A DNA stretch of 64,000 nucleotides from Endobacterium cereale (GCF_009617585.1 NZ_WIXI01000022.1:622001-686000), one strand, 5' to 3'; positions 1 to 8,499 are shown, counted from the first letter of the stretch. Notes: generated by a model from the sequence alone, not told the origin. Translations and numbers: made by a program.

Positions 1-1
1 A

Positions 2-922
2 CGACACGAAAACCTCGAGAAACTGCGGGTCGAGCGGATGGAGCTGGCCGGCGAGCTGGCCGTGCATGAGGCGCAGAAGACCAGGATTACCGCCTATTTC
101 GGCACCGACACTCTGGCCGCAGTCGAAAGCTTTCTGGAACAGGCGCGAGAACGCGACAGGATCGAAGCCCGCATCGCCGAACTGAAGGCGCAAATCGCTC
201 AAAGCCTGCAGGTGGCGCATTTCGACGATGCCACCCGAACACTGGCTGAGATCGATGCTGGTAGCGTTGAGAGAGAAGCGGAAGAGCTTTCCACCCGTAT
301 CGCTGACCTGACCGATCGGACACGTGAACTCTATGCGGAAACGACCCGCGCCAAAGACAAGCTGGATGCTGTCGGCGGTGACGATGCGGTGGCACAGATC
401 GAGGCCAAGAGGCGCACTGTTCTTCTCGAAGTCGAGGATGTGGCAACGCGTTACCTGACGCTCAGAACCGGCATTCTGGCGGCAGAACAGGCCCTGCATA
501 TCTACCGGGAAAAACATCGCAGTTCGATGATGAACCGCGCCTCGGAAGCCTTCAGCCTGATCACAGGCGGCAATTATTCCGGGCTGACAACACAGATCGA
601 CGGAAGCAGCGAAATCCTTATCGGCGTATCGCGGGATGGCGGCTCCAAGCTCGCCAAGGAGATGTCCACCGGCACGCAGTTCCAGCTTTATCTGGCGCTG
701 CGTCTGGCGGGTTACGAGGAGTTTGCAGCCGTTCGGCCTGCGGTTCCTTTCATCGCCGACGACATCATGGAAAGCTTTGACGACCAGCGCTCGGAAGAGG
801 TCTTTCGCCTGCTCGGCGAGATGTCGAAGGTTGGTCAGGTGATTTACCTCACCCACCACAGACACCTGTGCGACATCGCTAAAACTGTAGTGCCACAAGT
901 AAAGATCCATCAGCTGCCCTGA
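2..922 (+). CDS. AAA/ABC-type ATPase C-terminal part (YhaN/SbcC-like), partial
   Basis: The reading frame is open to the left edge of the window, so only the last ~306 residues are seen. A long charged coiled-coil-like stretch rich in E, A, R and L (about residues 15-165) is followed by an ABC-type ATPase end: an STGTQFQLYLALRL signature-like segment, the Walker B-like FIADDIMESFDD, and a switch segment YLTHHRHLCDIA. This arrangement (coiled coil, then signature, Walker B and H-loop) is that of the C-terminal half of SbcC/RecN/YhaN-type DNA-repair ATPases. The YhaN assignment is an inference; the Walker A half lies outside the window. No clear terminator follows. Confidence 0.75.
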   Translation, partial: RHENLEKLRVERMELAGELAVHEAQKTRITAYFGTDTLAAVESFLEQARERDRIEARIAELKAQIAQSLQVAHFDDATRTLAEIDAGSVEREAEELSTRIADLTDRTRELYAETTRAKDKLDAVGGDDAVAQIEAKRRTVLLEVEDVATRYLTLRTGILAAEQALHIYREKHRSSMMNRASEAFSLITGGNYSGLTTQIDGSSEILIGVSRDGGSKLAKEMSTGTQFQLYLALRLAGYEEFAAVRPAVPFIADDIMESFDDQRSEEVFRLLGEMSKVGQVIYLTHHRHLCDIAKTVVPQVKIHQLP

Positions 923-1423
923 TAGACTCTGCGTGACTTGAAGGATGCCGTCGCGTGCTTCCAGACGGCGTAAGGCGGCATGACCGGTCTGTTTCGGCGC
1001 GTCAAAACCGCACGCAGAATGCCCTGCTTCGCGCAGGCATCACGACCGCCGAAAACCCCTATGGGGCAGAGGCTTACGGCGGATCCCCCACAAAGCATAT
1101 CGCATCCATAACCCATCCGTGATCACGTCAAATGGGATTTTTTTATGGACACATTTCGTATAGCGCCCTACATAGAGCTCGTCTTCGACATATTTCCTGA
1201 TCGACGGATCGGAAAATCTCACGGCATGCGCGGAATTACTTTCCGGGCCTTTGTGAATGTACATGATGTATATTCTAACGGTCAGAATTTCTGCTGAGAA
1301 ATTCATAAGCGTATGCGACACAGAAACACATAAGACTTCCGGAAAGGCTAGCGAAGCTGACTTTTTCGGAGGATTTATCATCAAGGAGTATGTCCGCGCT
1401 ATCGAGCCCGGGCCCAAGATTGT
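923..1423. other. 500-bp intergenic region upstream of proV
   Basis: I see no supported gene here. The region becomes AT-richer from about 1130. A perfect 7-bp inverted repeat, GAATTTC-tgctga-GAAATTC, lies at 1285-1304 and could be an operator for the transporter operon. proV's own ATG (1424) has only a weak ribosome site; an AAGGAG at 1384-1389 is about 35 bases too far upstream. Confidence 0.5.
1285..1304. promoter_or_regulatory. Perfect 7-bp inverted repeat upstream of proV
   Basis: GAATTTC at 1285-1291 and GAAATTC at 1298-1304 are perfect reverse complements with a 6-base spacer, in an AT-rich stretch about 120 bp before the proV start. Its role as an operator for the osmolyte transporter genes is inferred from position only. 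Confidence 0.3.
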
Positions 1424-2656
1424 ATGGCTTTTACAACTGAAAATGACGCGTCGGCCGAGCCGGCTTCGACCAAGATCAGTATCAACAACGTCTTCAAGAT
1501 TTTCGGTGAGCGCCCCGACAAGGCGCTGGACATGGTCCGCGCCGGTAAGACGAAATCCGAAATTCACGCCCAGACCGGCTGTTCGGTGGGCGTTAACAAT
1601 GCCACATTCGACATCAAGGCCGGCGAGATCTTCGTCATCATGGGCCTGTCGGGATCCGGCAAATCCACCCTTCTGCGCCTCTTGAACCGTCTGATTGAAC
1701 CGACCTCCGGCTCCATCGAGATTGACGGCAAGGACATCACCAAGATGTCGCGCAAGGAACTGATCGACGTGCGCCGTCGTGAGATCAGCATGGTGTTTCA
1801 GTCCTTTGCGCTTCTGCCCAACCGTACGGTTCTCAACAATGCCGCCTTTGGGCTTGAGGTCGCCGGAATGGGCGAAGCCGAGCGCAAGGAAAAGGCAATG
1901 GCAGCGCTGAAGGCTGTCGGCCTCGACGGCTATGCTGACAGCAAGCCGGACCAGCTTTCCGGCGGCATGAAGCAGCGCGTCGGCCTTGCCCGCGCATTGG
2001 CCAGCGAGCCGACCGTGCTTCTAATGGACGAGGCGTTTTCGGCGCTCGACCCGCTGATCCGCACGGAGATGCAGGACGAACTCGTGCGCCTGCAATCGGA
2101 ACACAGCCGCACGATCGTCTTCGTCAGCCACGACCTCGACGAAGCCATGCGCATCGGCGACCGCATCTGCATCATGCAGAACGGCAATGTCGTGCAGGTG
2201 GGTACGCCGGACGAGATCGTCATGAGCCCGGCTAATGATTATGTGCGGTCGTTCTTCCGCAATGTCGACGTTTCCCAGGTGTTCAAGGCCGGCGACGTGG
2301 CCCGCAAGACGCAGATCACCATCATCGAGCGTCAGGGCACGACGGCTGCGGCAGCTCTTGAGCGGATGAAGAACTTTGACCGCGAATACGCGATCATTCT
2401 GGGCCGCGACAAGACCTATCACGGCGTCGTCAGCCAGACCTCGCTGGTGGAAAAGATGCGCGAAAAGGTGGCGGATCCCTATCGTGGCGCCTTCCTTTCC
2501 GAGATCGAGCCGATCGCGGCCGACGAGTCGCTGTCGAACGTGCTCGGCAAGGTGGCAGCCAGCCCCTGGCCTGTGCCGGTCATCGACGAGAACAAGCGTT
2601 ATGTCGGCTCCATCAGCAAATCGATGCTGCTTGAGACGCTCGACCGCGCCTCCTGA
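1424..2656 (+). CDS. proV: Glycine betaine/proline-type ABC transporter ATP-binding protein
   Basis: ATPase of a quaternary-amine (glycine betaine/proline/choline type) importer at the inner face of the cytoplasmic membrane. The ABC domain spans about residues 20-270: Walker A GLSGSGKSTLLRL, signature LSGGMKQRVGLARAL, Walker B VLLMDEAFSALDPL, and H-loop FVSHDLDEAM. The C-terminal ~130 residues form a CBS-like region, as in OpuAA/ProV proteins that sense ionic strength. At 410 residues it has the usual ProV length. The permease gene follows after 44 bp and two binding-protein genes come next, all on the same strand, so this is one operon. The exact substrate cannot be read from the ATPase. Confidence 0.93.
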   Translation: MAFTTENDASAEPASTKISINNVFKIFGERPDKALDMVRAGKTKSEIHAQTGCSVGVNNATFDIKAGEIFVIMGLSGSGKSTLLRLLNRLIEPTSGSIEIDGKDITKMSRKELIDVRRREISMVFQSFALLPNRTVLNNAAFGLEVAGMGEAERKEKAMAALKAVGLDGYADSKPDQLSGGMKQRVGLARALASEPTVLLMDEAFSALDPLIRTEMQDELVRLQSEHSRTIVFVSHDLDEAMRIGDRICIMQNGNVVQVGTPDEIVMSPANDYVRSFFRNVDVSQVFKAGDVARKTQITIIERQGTTAAAALERMKNFDREYAIILGRDKTYHGVVSQTSLVEKMREKVADPYRGAFLSEIEPIAADESLSNVLGKVAASPWPVPVIDENKRYVGSISKSMLLETLDRAS

Positions 2657-2700
2657 TCGCGCCGCCGCTTCCTTCAACCGGCCCATAACCGGAGACAGAC

Positions 2701-3582
2701 ATGAATTTCGATATTGGTGACGGCGTCGATACAGCCGTCAATTACGTCCTCGACAACTTTTCGCCCGCTCTGGATTTCATCGCAGCCATGATCGGCTTCG
2801 TGACGACAGGGATCCAGAACATCCTGCTTTCGATCCCGATGCCGGTCGGTATCGCCATCTTCGTTGCGCTGTCGCTCTGGCGCGTCAGTTTCGGCTTCGG
2901 CATTCTGACAGGTGTCGCCCTGTGGCTGGTCAGCCATATGGGTCTGTGGGCCCCGATGATGGAAACGCTGGCTCTGGTGATTGCCTCAACGCTTATGGCG
3001 ATCATCATCGGCCTGCCGCTCGGCATCGCCATGGCCCGCCGAGATTCGGTTGCCGCAATCGTGCGGCCGATCCTTGACCTGATGCAGACCATGCCGGCTT
3101 TCGTCTATCTGATCCCGGCCGCCATGTTCTTCGGCCTTGGTGCCGTACCGGGCGCCATCGCCACCGTCATCTTCGCCATGCCACCTGTCGTGCGCCTCAC
3201 CAATCTCGGCATCCGCCAGGTGCATGAGGAATTCATCGAGGCCGGCAACGCGTTTGGCTGCACCTCGACGCAGCTGTTGTTCAAGGTTCAGCTGCCGAAC
3301 GCCATGCCGTCGATCATGGCTGGAATCAACCAGACGATCATGCTGTCGCTGTCGATGGTGGTGATTGCATCGATGATCGGCGCCGGCGGCATCGGCAACA
3401 CGGTTCTCACCGGCATCCAGCGTCTCGACGTCGGTACCGGCTTCGAAGGCGGCCTCGCCGTCGTCATCCTGGCGGTCATCCTCGACCGTATCACCCAGAG
3501 CCTCGGAAAGCCGCGTGCCGCCTTCTGGTCCGTGCTTTTCAAAAGACAAGAGCGCGAGGAACTGGCGACGGCAAACGCCTAA
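2701..3582 (+). CDS. proW: Glycine betaine/proline-type ABC transporter permease
   Basis: Membrane subunit of the importer encoded by the flanking genes. The 293 residues form about six to seven hydrophobic helices. The EAA loop that contacts the ATPase reads [20 protein letters not shown], followed by [11 protein letters not shown], typical of the OpuAB/ProW family. The N-terminal segment before the transporter core is short, as in ProW-like proteins without a long cytoplasmic extension. A GGAGA ribosome site lies just before the ATG. Confidence 0.92.
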   Translation: MNFDIGDGVDTAVNYVLDNFSPALDFIAAMIGFVTTGIQNILLSIPMPVGIAIFVALSLWRVSFGFGILTGVALWLVSHMGLWAPMMETLALVIASTLMAIIIGLPLGIAMARRDSVAAIVRPILDLMQTMPAFVYLIPAAMFFGLGAVPGAIATVIFAMPPVVRLTNLGIRQVHEEFIEAGNAFGCTSTQLLFKVQLPNAMPSIMAGINQTIMLSLSMVVIASMIGAGGIGNTVLTGIQRLDVGTGFEGGLAVVILAVILDRITQSLGKPRAAFWSVLFKRQEREELATANA

Positions 3583-3649
3583 ACCAGTCCCCGTGCTTTC
3601 ATGCGGGTGCTGAACCCGCGATCACTTAAACTCCCATCAAGGAGACCAC

Positions 3650-4558
3650 ATGCTGAAGAACCTTTTCACGACCGGCACCACTCGTCGCACCACACTTGGC
3701 GCAACGCTCGGCCTTGCGGCTGCACTCGTTGCCGGCTCCGCTTTCCCGACAATGGCGCAGGACGTCAAGCCGGTGAAGATCGGCTGGTCCGCATGGTCCG
3801 ACGCCGAATTCGTCACCAAGCTGGCTGCCAAGCTGATCACCGATGAACTCGGCGGCAAGGTGGACCTGGTGCAGACGGATGTGGCACCGCTTTATCAGGG
3901 CGTCAGCCGCGGCGATGTCGACGTGATGATGATGAACTGGATGCCGGCAACCCATGCCGACTATTTTGCCAAGGTCGAGGACAAGGTCGAGACGCTTGGC
4001 ACGGTTTACGATGGTGCCAAGCTCGGCTGGGTGGTTCCGACCTACATCCCGGAAAGCGAGATCGCTTCGATCGAAGACCTCAAGAAGCCCGAGGTTCAGG
4101 AAAAGCTTGCCAAGACCATTCAGGGCATCGATCCGGGTGCCGGCCTGACGCGTCTTTCGCAGCAGGCGGTGAAGGATTACGGGCTTGACGACTACAAGCT
4201 GCAGATTTCCAGTGAGGCCGGCATGCTGACCACGGTCGACCGGGCCTATCGTGGCGAAAAGTGGTTCGTCGCCACCTCGTGGAGCCCCCACTGGATGTTC
4301 GGCAAGCACAAGCTGCGTTACCTCGAAGACCCCAAGAAGTCTCTTGGTGAAGCCGAAGTGGTCAACATCATCGCCACCAAGGGCTTCAAGGACGAAAACC
4401 CGAAGGTTGCCGGCTTCCTGTCACGCATGAAGCTGCCGCTTGCCGATCTTGAAGCTGCGATGTTCAACGCACAGGAAACCTCCTACGACGAGGCCGTGAC
4501 GAAATACATCACGGATCACCCGGACCAGGTTAAGACTTGGGTTGGTGACGAAGGCTGA
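3650..4558 (+). CDS. proX: OpuAC/ProX-type substrate-binding protein, first copy
   Basis: Periplasmic ligand-binding protein for the ProVW transporter (302 residues). The N-terminus is a signal peptide ending near MAQD (residue ~36); it contains a TRRTTLGA segment that resembles a twin-arginine signal. The mature part shows the aromatic residues expected to cage a quaternary ammonium group: W in IGWSAWSD, W in MMNWMPATH, W in LGWVVP and W in TSWSPHWMF. AAGGAG precedes the ATG by 6 bases. A second, highly similar binding protein follows at 4726. The general ligand class is well supported; the specific ligand is not. Confidence 0.9.
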   Translation: MLKNLFTTGTTRRTTLGATLGLAAALVAGSAFPTMAQDVKPVKIGWSAWSDAEFVTKLAAKLITDELGGKVDLVQTDVAPLYQGVSRGDVDVMMMNWMPATHADYFAKVEDKVETLGTVYDGAKLGWVVPTYIPESEIASIEDLKKPEVQEKLAKTIQGIDPGAGLTRLSQQAVKDYGLDDYKLQISSEAGMLTTVDRAYRGEKWFVATSWSPHWMFGKHKLRYLEDPKKSLGEAEVVNIIATKGFKDENPKVAGFLSRMKLPLADLEAAMFNAQETSYDEAVTKYITDHPDQVKTWVGDEG

Positions 4559-4564
4559 TTGATT

Positions 4565-4609
4565 GCGTCAGTGACGGCCACGCCTCTGCGGCGTGGTCGT
4601 CACTGACGC
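4565..4609. terminator. Long stem-loop between the two binding-protein genes
   Basis: Two 20-base arms (4565-4584 and 4590-4609) pair with a single G-U wobble around a 5-base loop, just after the proX stop. No U-run follows, so it is more likely a 3'-end stabiliser or partial attenuator than a strong intrinsic terminator. Such hairpins often raise the level of binding protein relative to the rest of the operon. Confidence 0.55.
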
Positions 4610-4725
4610 GCGATGATCCATCAGTCCTCACTCCGGTTTGGACGTGAGAAACTTAAAGTGGTTCGCTTTCTTCGCCGGCAATAATGCGTGGATGAGGGTT
4701 GGGGACCTCCGACAAGGAAAACACG

Positions 4726-5634
4726 TTGCTTAAGACTTTTTCGAAAAACGACATGACCCGCCGCACGACACTCGGTGCAACGCTGGGGTTCGCCGCTGCG
4801 CTTCTGGCGACATCTGCCCTGCCGACCATGGCGCAGGATGCCAAGACCGTGAAACTCGGATACGCACCATGGTCTGACGCCGAGTTCGTCACCAAACTCG
4901 CCGCCAAGGTGATGACCGACAAGCTCGGCCAGAAGGTCGAACTATTGCAGACCGATGTGGCACCGCTTTTCCAGGGCGTCAGCCGCGGTGATCTGGATGC
5001 GATCCTGATGACATGGCTGCCGGTGACGCATGCCGACTATTACGGCAAGGTGAAAGACCGTGTCGAGACGCTCGGGACAATCTACAGCGGCGCCCGACAG
5101 GGCTGGGTGGTGCCGGCCTATGTGCCGGAAAGCGAGATTGGCTCGTTCGAGGACTTGAAGAAGCCCGAGGTTCAGGAAAAGCTGTCCGGCACCATTCAGG
5201 GCACGGAACCGGGTGCCGGCCTGACACGCATGTCGCAGCAGGCGCTGAAAGATTATGCACTCGACGGTTACAAGCTGCAGATTTCGAGTGAAGCCGGCAT
5301 GTTGTCGGCGGTCGACCGCGCCTATCGTAACGAAAAGTGGTTCGTCGCAACGGCTTGGAGTCCGCACTGGATGTTCGGCAAATACAAGATGCGTTACATC
5401 GACGACCCGAAAAAGGCGATCGGTGGCAGCGAACATGTCGACATCTTATCGCGCAAGGATTTCAAGACTGACAATCCCAAGGTCGCTGCCTTCCTGTCGC
5501 GTATGAAGCTGCCGATTGCGGATCTCGAGGCCGGCATGTCCGATGCGCAGGAAACCTCCTACGACGACGCGGTGGCCAAATATATCGAGAGTCACCCGGA
5601 CCAGATCAAAAACTGGGTCGGTGAAGAAGGCTAA
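4726..5634 (+). CDS. OpuAC/ProX-type substrate-binding protein, second copy
   Basis: A paralogue of the preceding gene, similar along its whole length. I place the start at TTG 4726: it has AAGGA about 8 bases upstream and gives an N-terminus (M-L-K-T-F) that aligns with the first copy; another in-frame TTG lies at 4699. The signal peptide again contains TRRTTLGA and ends near MAQD. Aromatic cage residues are kept in LMTWLPVTH, QGWVVP and TAWSPHWMF, but the first aromatic segment is LGYAPWSD rather than IGWSAWSD, a Trp-to-Tyr change that may alter ligand preference. A duplicated binding protein probably lets one ProVW pair take up two related osmolytes. Confidence 0.87.
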   Translation: MLKTFSKNDMTRRTTLGATLGFAAALLATSALPTMAQDAKTVKLGYAPWSDAEFVTKLAAKVMTDKLGQKVELLQTDVAPLFQGVSRGDLDAILMTWLPVTHADYYGKVKDRVETLGTIYSGARQGWVVPAYVPESEIGSFEDLKKPEVQEKLSGTIQGTEPGAGLTRMSQQALKDYALDGYKLQISSEAGMLSAVDRAYRNEKWFVATAWSPHWMFGKYKMRYIDDPKKAIGGSEHVDILSRKDFKTDNPKVAAFLSRMKLPIADLEAGMSDAQETSYDDAVAKYIESHPDQIKNWVGEEG

Positions 5635-5662
5635 ATTCGCATCCGATAATTTTATCAACAAG

Positions 5663-5688
5663 GGCTTTGCCGGATTTCCGGCAAGGCC
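5663..5688 (+). terminator. Stem-loop after the osmolyte transporter operon
   Basis: GGCTTTGCCGG (5663-5673) pairs with CCGGCAAGGCC (5678-5688), with one wobble and a 4-base loop, 29 bp past the stop of the second binding protein. The following T-run is poor, so termination may be partial. Confidence 0.5.
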
Positions 5689-5734
5689 TATCTGACAATC
5701 CTTGGCGGCGTTGGGCTGCCGACGGGAGTGCCTG

Positions 5735-5992
5735 ATGCACCGAGACCAGATCGAACCGGATTTCTCCGCCGACGACACGATCGGCGGCCGTATTTCCCTT
5801 GCCCGAGATGCGATAGACCTCACCGTTGGCGAGGCTGCGGATTTCATCACCGTGTCATCAGACACATGGACCTCTTGGGAAAACGACCGCGCCGAACCAG
5901 TGGCCGACCGCTTGCCGCTGATCGCGCGACTTCTGGAAGTCAGCCTGTCATGGCTTTTGACAGGACGGGGCGACGGGCCGCGCTGGGCGTAA
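5735..5992 (+). CDS. Small XRE-family HTH regulator
   Basis: An 85-residue protein that is mainly one helix-turn-helix domain. ISLARDAIDLTVGEAADFI, then SSDTWTSWENDRAEP and LPLIARLLEVSLSWLLTG, match the Cro/C1 (XRE) pattern, with the conserved WE in the recognition region and LSWLLTG at the end. The ATG at 5735 is preferred to an in-frame TTG at 5702 because of the GGGAG upstream and the usual domain length. It is a lone regulator with no obvious partner; targets are unknown. Confidence 0.8.
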   Translation: MHRDQIEPDFSADDTIGGRISLARDAIDLTVGEAADFITVSSDTWTSWENDRAEPVADRLPLIARLLEVSLSWLLTGRGDGPRWA

Positions 5993-6453
5993 CTCGTCAC
6001 TTCGGGCGACGGCCACAGTCCGCTCATGGCAACTCCGAACGGCAATGTGCCAAAAGTCCGCAAAATCATTGCAACGATAAGCGCGCCATCCATCAGGCGG
6101 CTCATGCGCTGCGGCCTGAAGCTCAAACGTGGTTGTCCTCTGCAGTTGTTGGCCGCGTAATCTCTATCCAGCCTTCCCTAGATCGAGGTTTTGCTGTGTC
6201 AGTTTTCGCATTGAGGGAGTTCGCGCTCAACGAAACGGCTTGGGACGGCACGCAGAACGGACATAGAGATGCGCTAGGCGCCGGCAGGCCTACTCAGGCG
6301 TAAAGACCTGACTATCACACGCTCTCGGAAGAACCGGTCAGACTTACCTTGATCTTGAAGCGAGCTGACAGGCCACGGCAATATCGAGGCTACTCTTGTT
6401 GGTGGCATCGTTTCTCGATTGCCGACCAAGGCCTCCGATGACATAAGTGAGCG
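5993..6453. other. 460-bp region with a decayed gene copy
   Basis: No intact gene is supported. The main content is a degenerate copy (about 6140-6264) of the 57-codon minus-strand gene found intact at 7217-7390. Confidence 0.5.
6140..6264 (-). pseudogene. Decayed copy of the 57-aa gene at 7217-7390
   Basis: The plus-strand sequence 6159-6242 aligns with 7286-7376 over about 85 bp with small gaps; both contain ATCCAGCCTTCCC and GCGCTCAA. Read on the minus strand, fragments corresponding to SKPFIIERK and SIWGRLD of the intact gene appear as SRFVERE and SI(stop)GRLD. They lie in different frames, and a TAG replaces the Trp codon. So this is a duplicate broken by a frameshift and a nonsense change. 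It has no convincing ribosome site. Confidence 0.6.
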
Positions 6454-6960
6454 ATGCCTCCTGTGACGACCGCCATCGACGACCAACCTGCAGATTTGCA
6501 GCCCTATGAGATCAGTTTGATCGAAAGGGTGAAGGAGCACGGATGGCAGACCACTTCGGTCGGCGCGGACACTGATGGCGACCCCGCGTTCAGCTACACA
6601 ATCGGGTTTTGGCTGACAGTTCGCCAGCCCGAAGTCATCGTGTTCGATTTCCCGCCACAGTTAGCCCATGACGTGTTTGGAACCCTGATGAGGCGAGCAC
6701 GCGAAGGCCATCGTTTCGTGACCGGGGAGCCGGTTGAAGGTATTCTATCTAACGAAATTGTCTATTTTCTTCCAGTCACTCGTGCCGCAAGCGTTGAGTA
6801 TCTCCGGTCAAGCGATTGGTTCTATCGAAGGGCTGAGTTCCCTGTCGTCCAATTGGTTTGGGCCGATCGGGCTGGGCGGTTCCCGTGGGAAAATGATTTC
6901 GACAAATCCATGGCGAAGCTCCAGCCAGATCTCTCGGACGGTTACCTTCACACCCTCTAA
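6454..6960 (+). CDS. DUF4262 domain protein
   Basis: A 168-residue soluble protein. The stretch HGWQTTSVGADTDGDPAFSY, then TIGFWLTVRQPEVIVFDFP, is characteristic of DUF4262 (an 'HGW...F.YTIGL...HPE' pattern), here with FW after TIG. The function of the family is not established. It sits in a small accessory island between two metabolic operons, directly upstream of a recombinase remnant; its stop codon is 15 bp before the remnant begins. Confidence 0.8.
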   Translation: MPPVTTAIDDQPADLQPYEISLIERVKEHGWQTTSVGADTDGDPAFSYTIGFWLTVRQPEVIVFDFPPQLAHDVFGTLMRRAREGHRFVTGEPVEGILSNEIVYFLPVTRAASVEYLRSSDWFYRRAEFPVVQLVWADRAGRFPWENDFDKSMAKLQPDLSDGYLHTL

Positions 6961-7252
6961 ACAAACATCACCGATCTGGAGGCGTGCGGGATCGTATTCC
7001 TGTCACCGAGCGAGCAGATGGATACCACCGCACGGCGTGGCGAGCTTCTGTTTTAGCCGTTCACGTGCTCGCACAACGTGAGCGCGCGCTAATTCGACAG
7101 CGGGCCTTGGCAGTGTTTGCTGCTGCCAAGCAGCGAGGACCCCAGGGCGGGCGTCCGCCCATGATCGATGCAGCCCCAAAAGACGGCCGTCGGATGAACA
7201 GGCAGCAGCCTGACAATCAAGCGCGCTCATCATCACCGGTGGCAGCCGCTTG
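6961..7252 (+). pseudogene. Remnant of a serine recombinase (resolvase/invertase family)
   Basis: Two adjacent frames together read like the C-terminal half of a Tn3-type resolvase catalytic domain. From 6964: ITDLEACGIVFLSPSEQMD, then TTARRGELLF and a TAG at 7054. After a frameshift: VHVLAQRERALIRQRALAV and FAAAKQRGPQGGRPPMID. The 'EQ-DTT...G-L-F' and 'ER-LI-R-R...A-A...G--GGRPP' blocks are hallmarks of the family. The catalytic N-terminus with the active Ser is gone, and no start is visible. This marks an old mobile element insertion. Confidence 0.7.
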
Positions 7253-7390
7253 ACTCTCATCCCGTTGGTCTTTGAGGCCTTGTGCAATCTCGGCATCCAG
7301 CCTTCCCCAGATCGACGGATTTACTGAAACGGCTTTGGATTTTCGCGATGGTTTGCGCTCAATGATAAACGGCTTGCTCTGCTGACGCAT
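7217..7390 (-). CDS. Small hypothetical protein, 57 aa
   Basis: Read on the minus strand, this frame has GGAGG followed by ATTG and then ATG, an excellent ribosome site. It encodes M-R-Q-Q-S-K-P-F-I-I-E-R-K-P-S-R-K-S-K followed by VNPSIWGRLDAEIAQGLKDQ and a charged tail. A basic N-terminal half followed by SIW and an acidic helix suggests a small soluble, possibly nucleic-acid-binding protein; I do not recognise a family with certainty. Its 3' end overlaps the recombinase remnant in antisense. A degenerate second copy lies at 6140-6264, so the gene was duplicated within the island. The start codon overlaps the stop (TGATG) of an open but unconvincing upstream frame. Confidence 0.6.
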   Translation of the reverse strand: MRQQSKPFIIERKPSRKSKAVSVNPSIWGRLDAEIAQGLKDQRDESQAAATGDDERA

Positions 7391-7660
7391 CAATCCTCCA
7401 GATTACGATTCGCGAGTGCGACGATAGCGTAGAAGGTGCGGCGGGCAAGCAGGATGATGTGTGCGAACGGCTGTTTCCCCAATCGAAGCATGCAGCAACC
7501 ACAGCGCAAGCCGACATGAGGCAGGCTGCCTCGTATCTGAAGCAAGTGCGGTTGAAAGCCATTGCCAGAGCCTTTCATGTCAGAGTTTCCGGCAACCCAT
7601 CTGTAATCTCCATCGTCTGCGCCGATTGCAAGCTCCCGGCCGTCAAAAACCAAGCGCACG
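7391..7660. other. Region without a convincing gene
   Basis: A minus-strand frame (7390-7710) is open and ends with TGA overlapping the ATG of the 57-aa gene, but it has no recognisable domain and runs through the terminator hairpin at 7661-7686. It may be the 3' end of a decayed gene. I do not call it coding. Confidence 0.4.
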
Positions 7661-7686
7661 AAAAAAGCCGGGGCGCGAACCCCGGC
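7661..7686 (-). terminator. Intrinsic terminator of the kdgK-kduD operon
   Basis: Read on the minus strand: GCCGGGG-ttcgcg-CCCCGGC followed by TTTTTT, 28 bp after the kduD stop. The 7-bp GC stem with a U6 tail is a classical Rho-independent terminator. The opposite side also has a T-run (7691-7696), so it could work in both directions. Confidence 0.85.
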
Positions 7687-7713
7687 TTCCATTTTTTCTG
7701 ATGCCGACAAAGA

Positions 7714-8499
7714 TCAGGGCTGCTTGCCGATATAGGCCAGGATGCCGCCATCGACGTAGAGAACGTGGCCGTTGACGAAATCCGAAGCCGGTGAGGCAAG
7801 GAAGACGGCGGGCCCCTTCAGGTCCTGCGTGGTGCCCCAACGATTGGCAGGAGTTTTTGCCAGGATGAAGGAGTTGAACGGATGGCCCGGTTCGCGCAGC
7901 GGTGCGGTCTGCGGGGTTTCGATATAACCCGGGCCCAAGCCGTTGCACTGGATGTTCAGCGAACCGTATTCGGAGGCGATGTTGCGGGTCAGCATCTTCA
8001 GGCCGCCCTTGGCAGCGGCATAGGCAGAAACCGTTTCGCGGCCAAGTTCGCTCATCATCGAGCAGATGTTGATGATCTTGCCGCCGCCCTTTTTGATCAT
8101 GCCGGGAATGACAGCCTTGGCGACGATGAAGGGGGCGGTCAGGTCGATATCGATGACCTGGCGGAAATCCTTGACGTCCATTTCGTGCATGGGGGTGCGG
8201 CGGATGATGCCGGCATTGTTGACGAGGATATCGACCGGGCCGAGATCCTTTTCGATATCGGCGACCAGTTTCTGCACGCCCGGCTCATCGGTGACGTCGC
8301 AGATGTAACCTTTCGCGTCGATGCCGGCAGCCTTGTAGGCTTCGATACCCTTGGCGAGGAATTCCTCGTTGACGTCATTGAAGGCGATGGTGGCGCCGGC
8401 CTCGGCCAGTGCGCTGGCAAGCGCAAAACCGATACCGTAGGAAGCACCGGTGACGAGGGCGACCTTGCCCTTGAGCGAGAAAGCGTCGGGATAGCTCAT
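7714..8499 (-). CDS. kduD: SDR oxidoreductase, KduD / gluconate 5-dehydrogenase type
   Basis: A short-chain dehydrogenase (261 residues) predicted to reduce 2,5-diketo-3-deoxygluconate to 2-keto-3-deoxygluconate (KDG), the last step of oligouronide breakdown before KDG kinase. Seen: the NAD(P) loop TGASYGIG, NNAG, the catalytic Tyr/Lys pair in SAYAAAKG, and the Ser in NICSMMSE. The ATG at 8499 is used; the longest frame starts at a TTG 6 bases upstream. It is the last gene of the kdgK-kdgT-yhcH-kduI operon and is followed by a strong terminator. By sequence alone it could equally be gluconate 5-dehydrogenase; the kduI neighbour favours KduD. Confidence 0.85.
   Translation of the reverse strand: MSYPDAFSLKGKVALVTGASYGIGFALASALAEAGATIAFNDVNEEFLAKGIEAYKAAGIDAKGYICDVTDEPGVQKLVADIEKDLGPVDILVNNAGIIRRTPMHEMDVKDFRQVIDIDLTAPFIVAKAVIPGMIKKGGGKIINICSMMSELGRETVSAYAAAKGGLKMLTRNIASEYGSLNIQCNGLGPGYIETPQTAPLREPGHPFNSFILAKTPANRWGTTQDLKGPAVFLASPASDFVNGHVLYVDGGILAYIGKQP

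Noticed and set aside
1390..1440. Possible 16-codon leader frame overlapping the proV start, with AAGGAG before it
   Set aside because: The ribosome site is only one base from the ATG, too close for normal initiation, and the peptide shows no leader-type codon pattern.
5446..6126. Long minus-strand open frame across the XRE gene
   Set aside because: It covers both the end of the binding-protein gene and the XRE gene in antisense; the plus-strand genes have clear domains and this frame has none.
7390..7710. Open minus-strand frame whose stop overlaps the 57-aa gene start (TGATG)
   Set aside because: It would run through the kdu operon terminator and has no recognisable domain or ribosome site. 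It may be a decayed gene end, but I cannot support it as coding.
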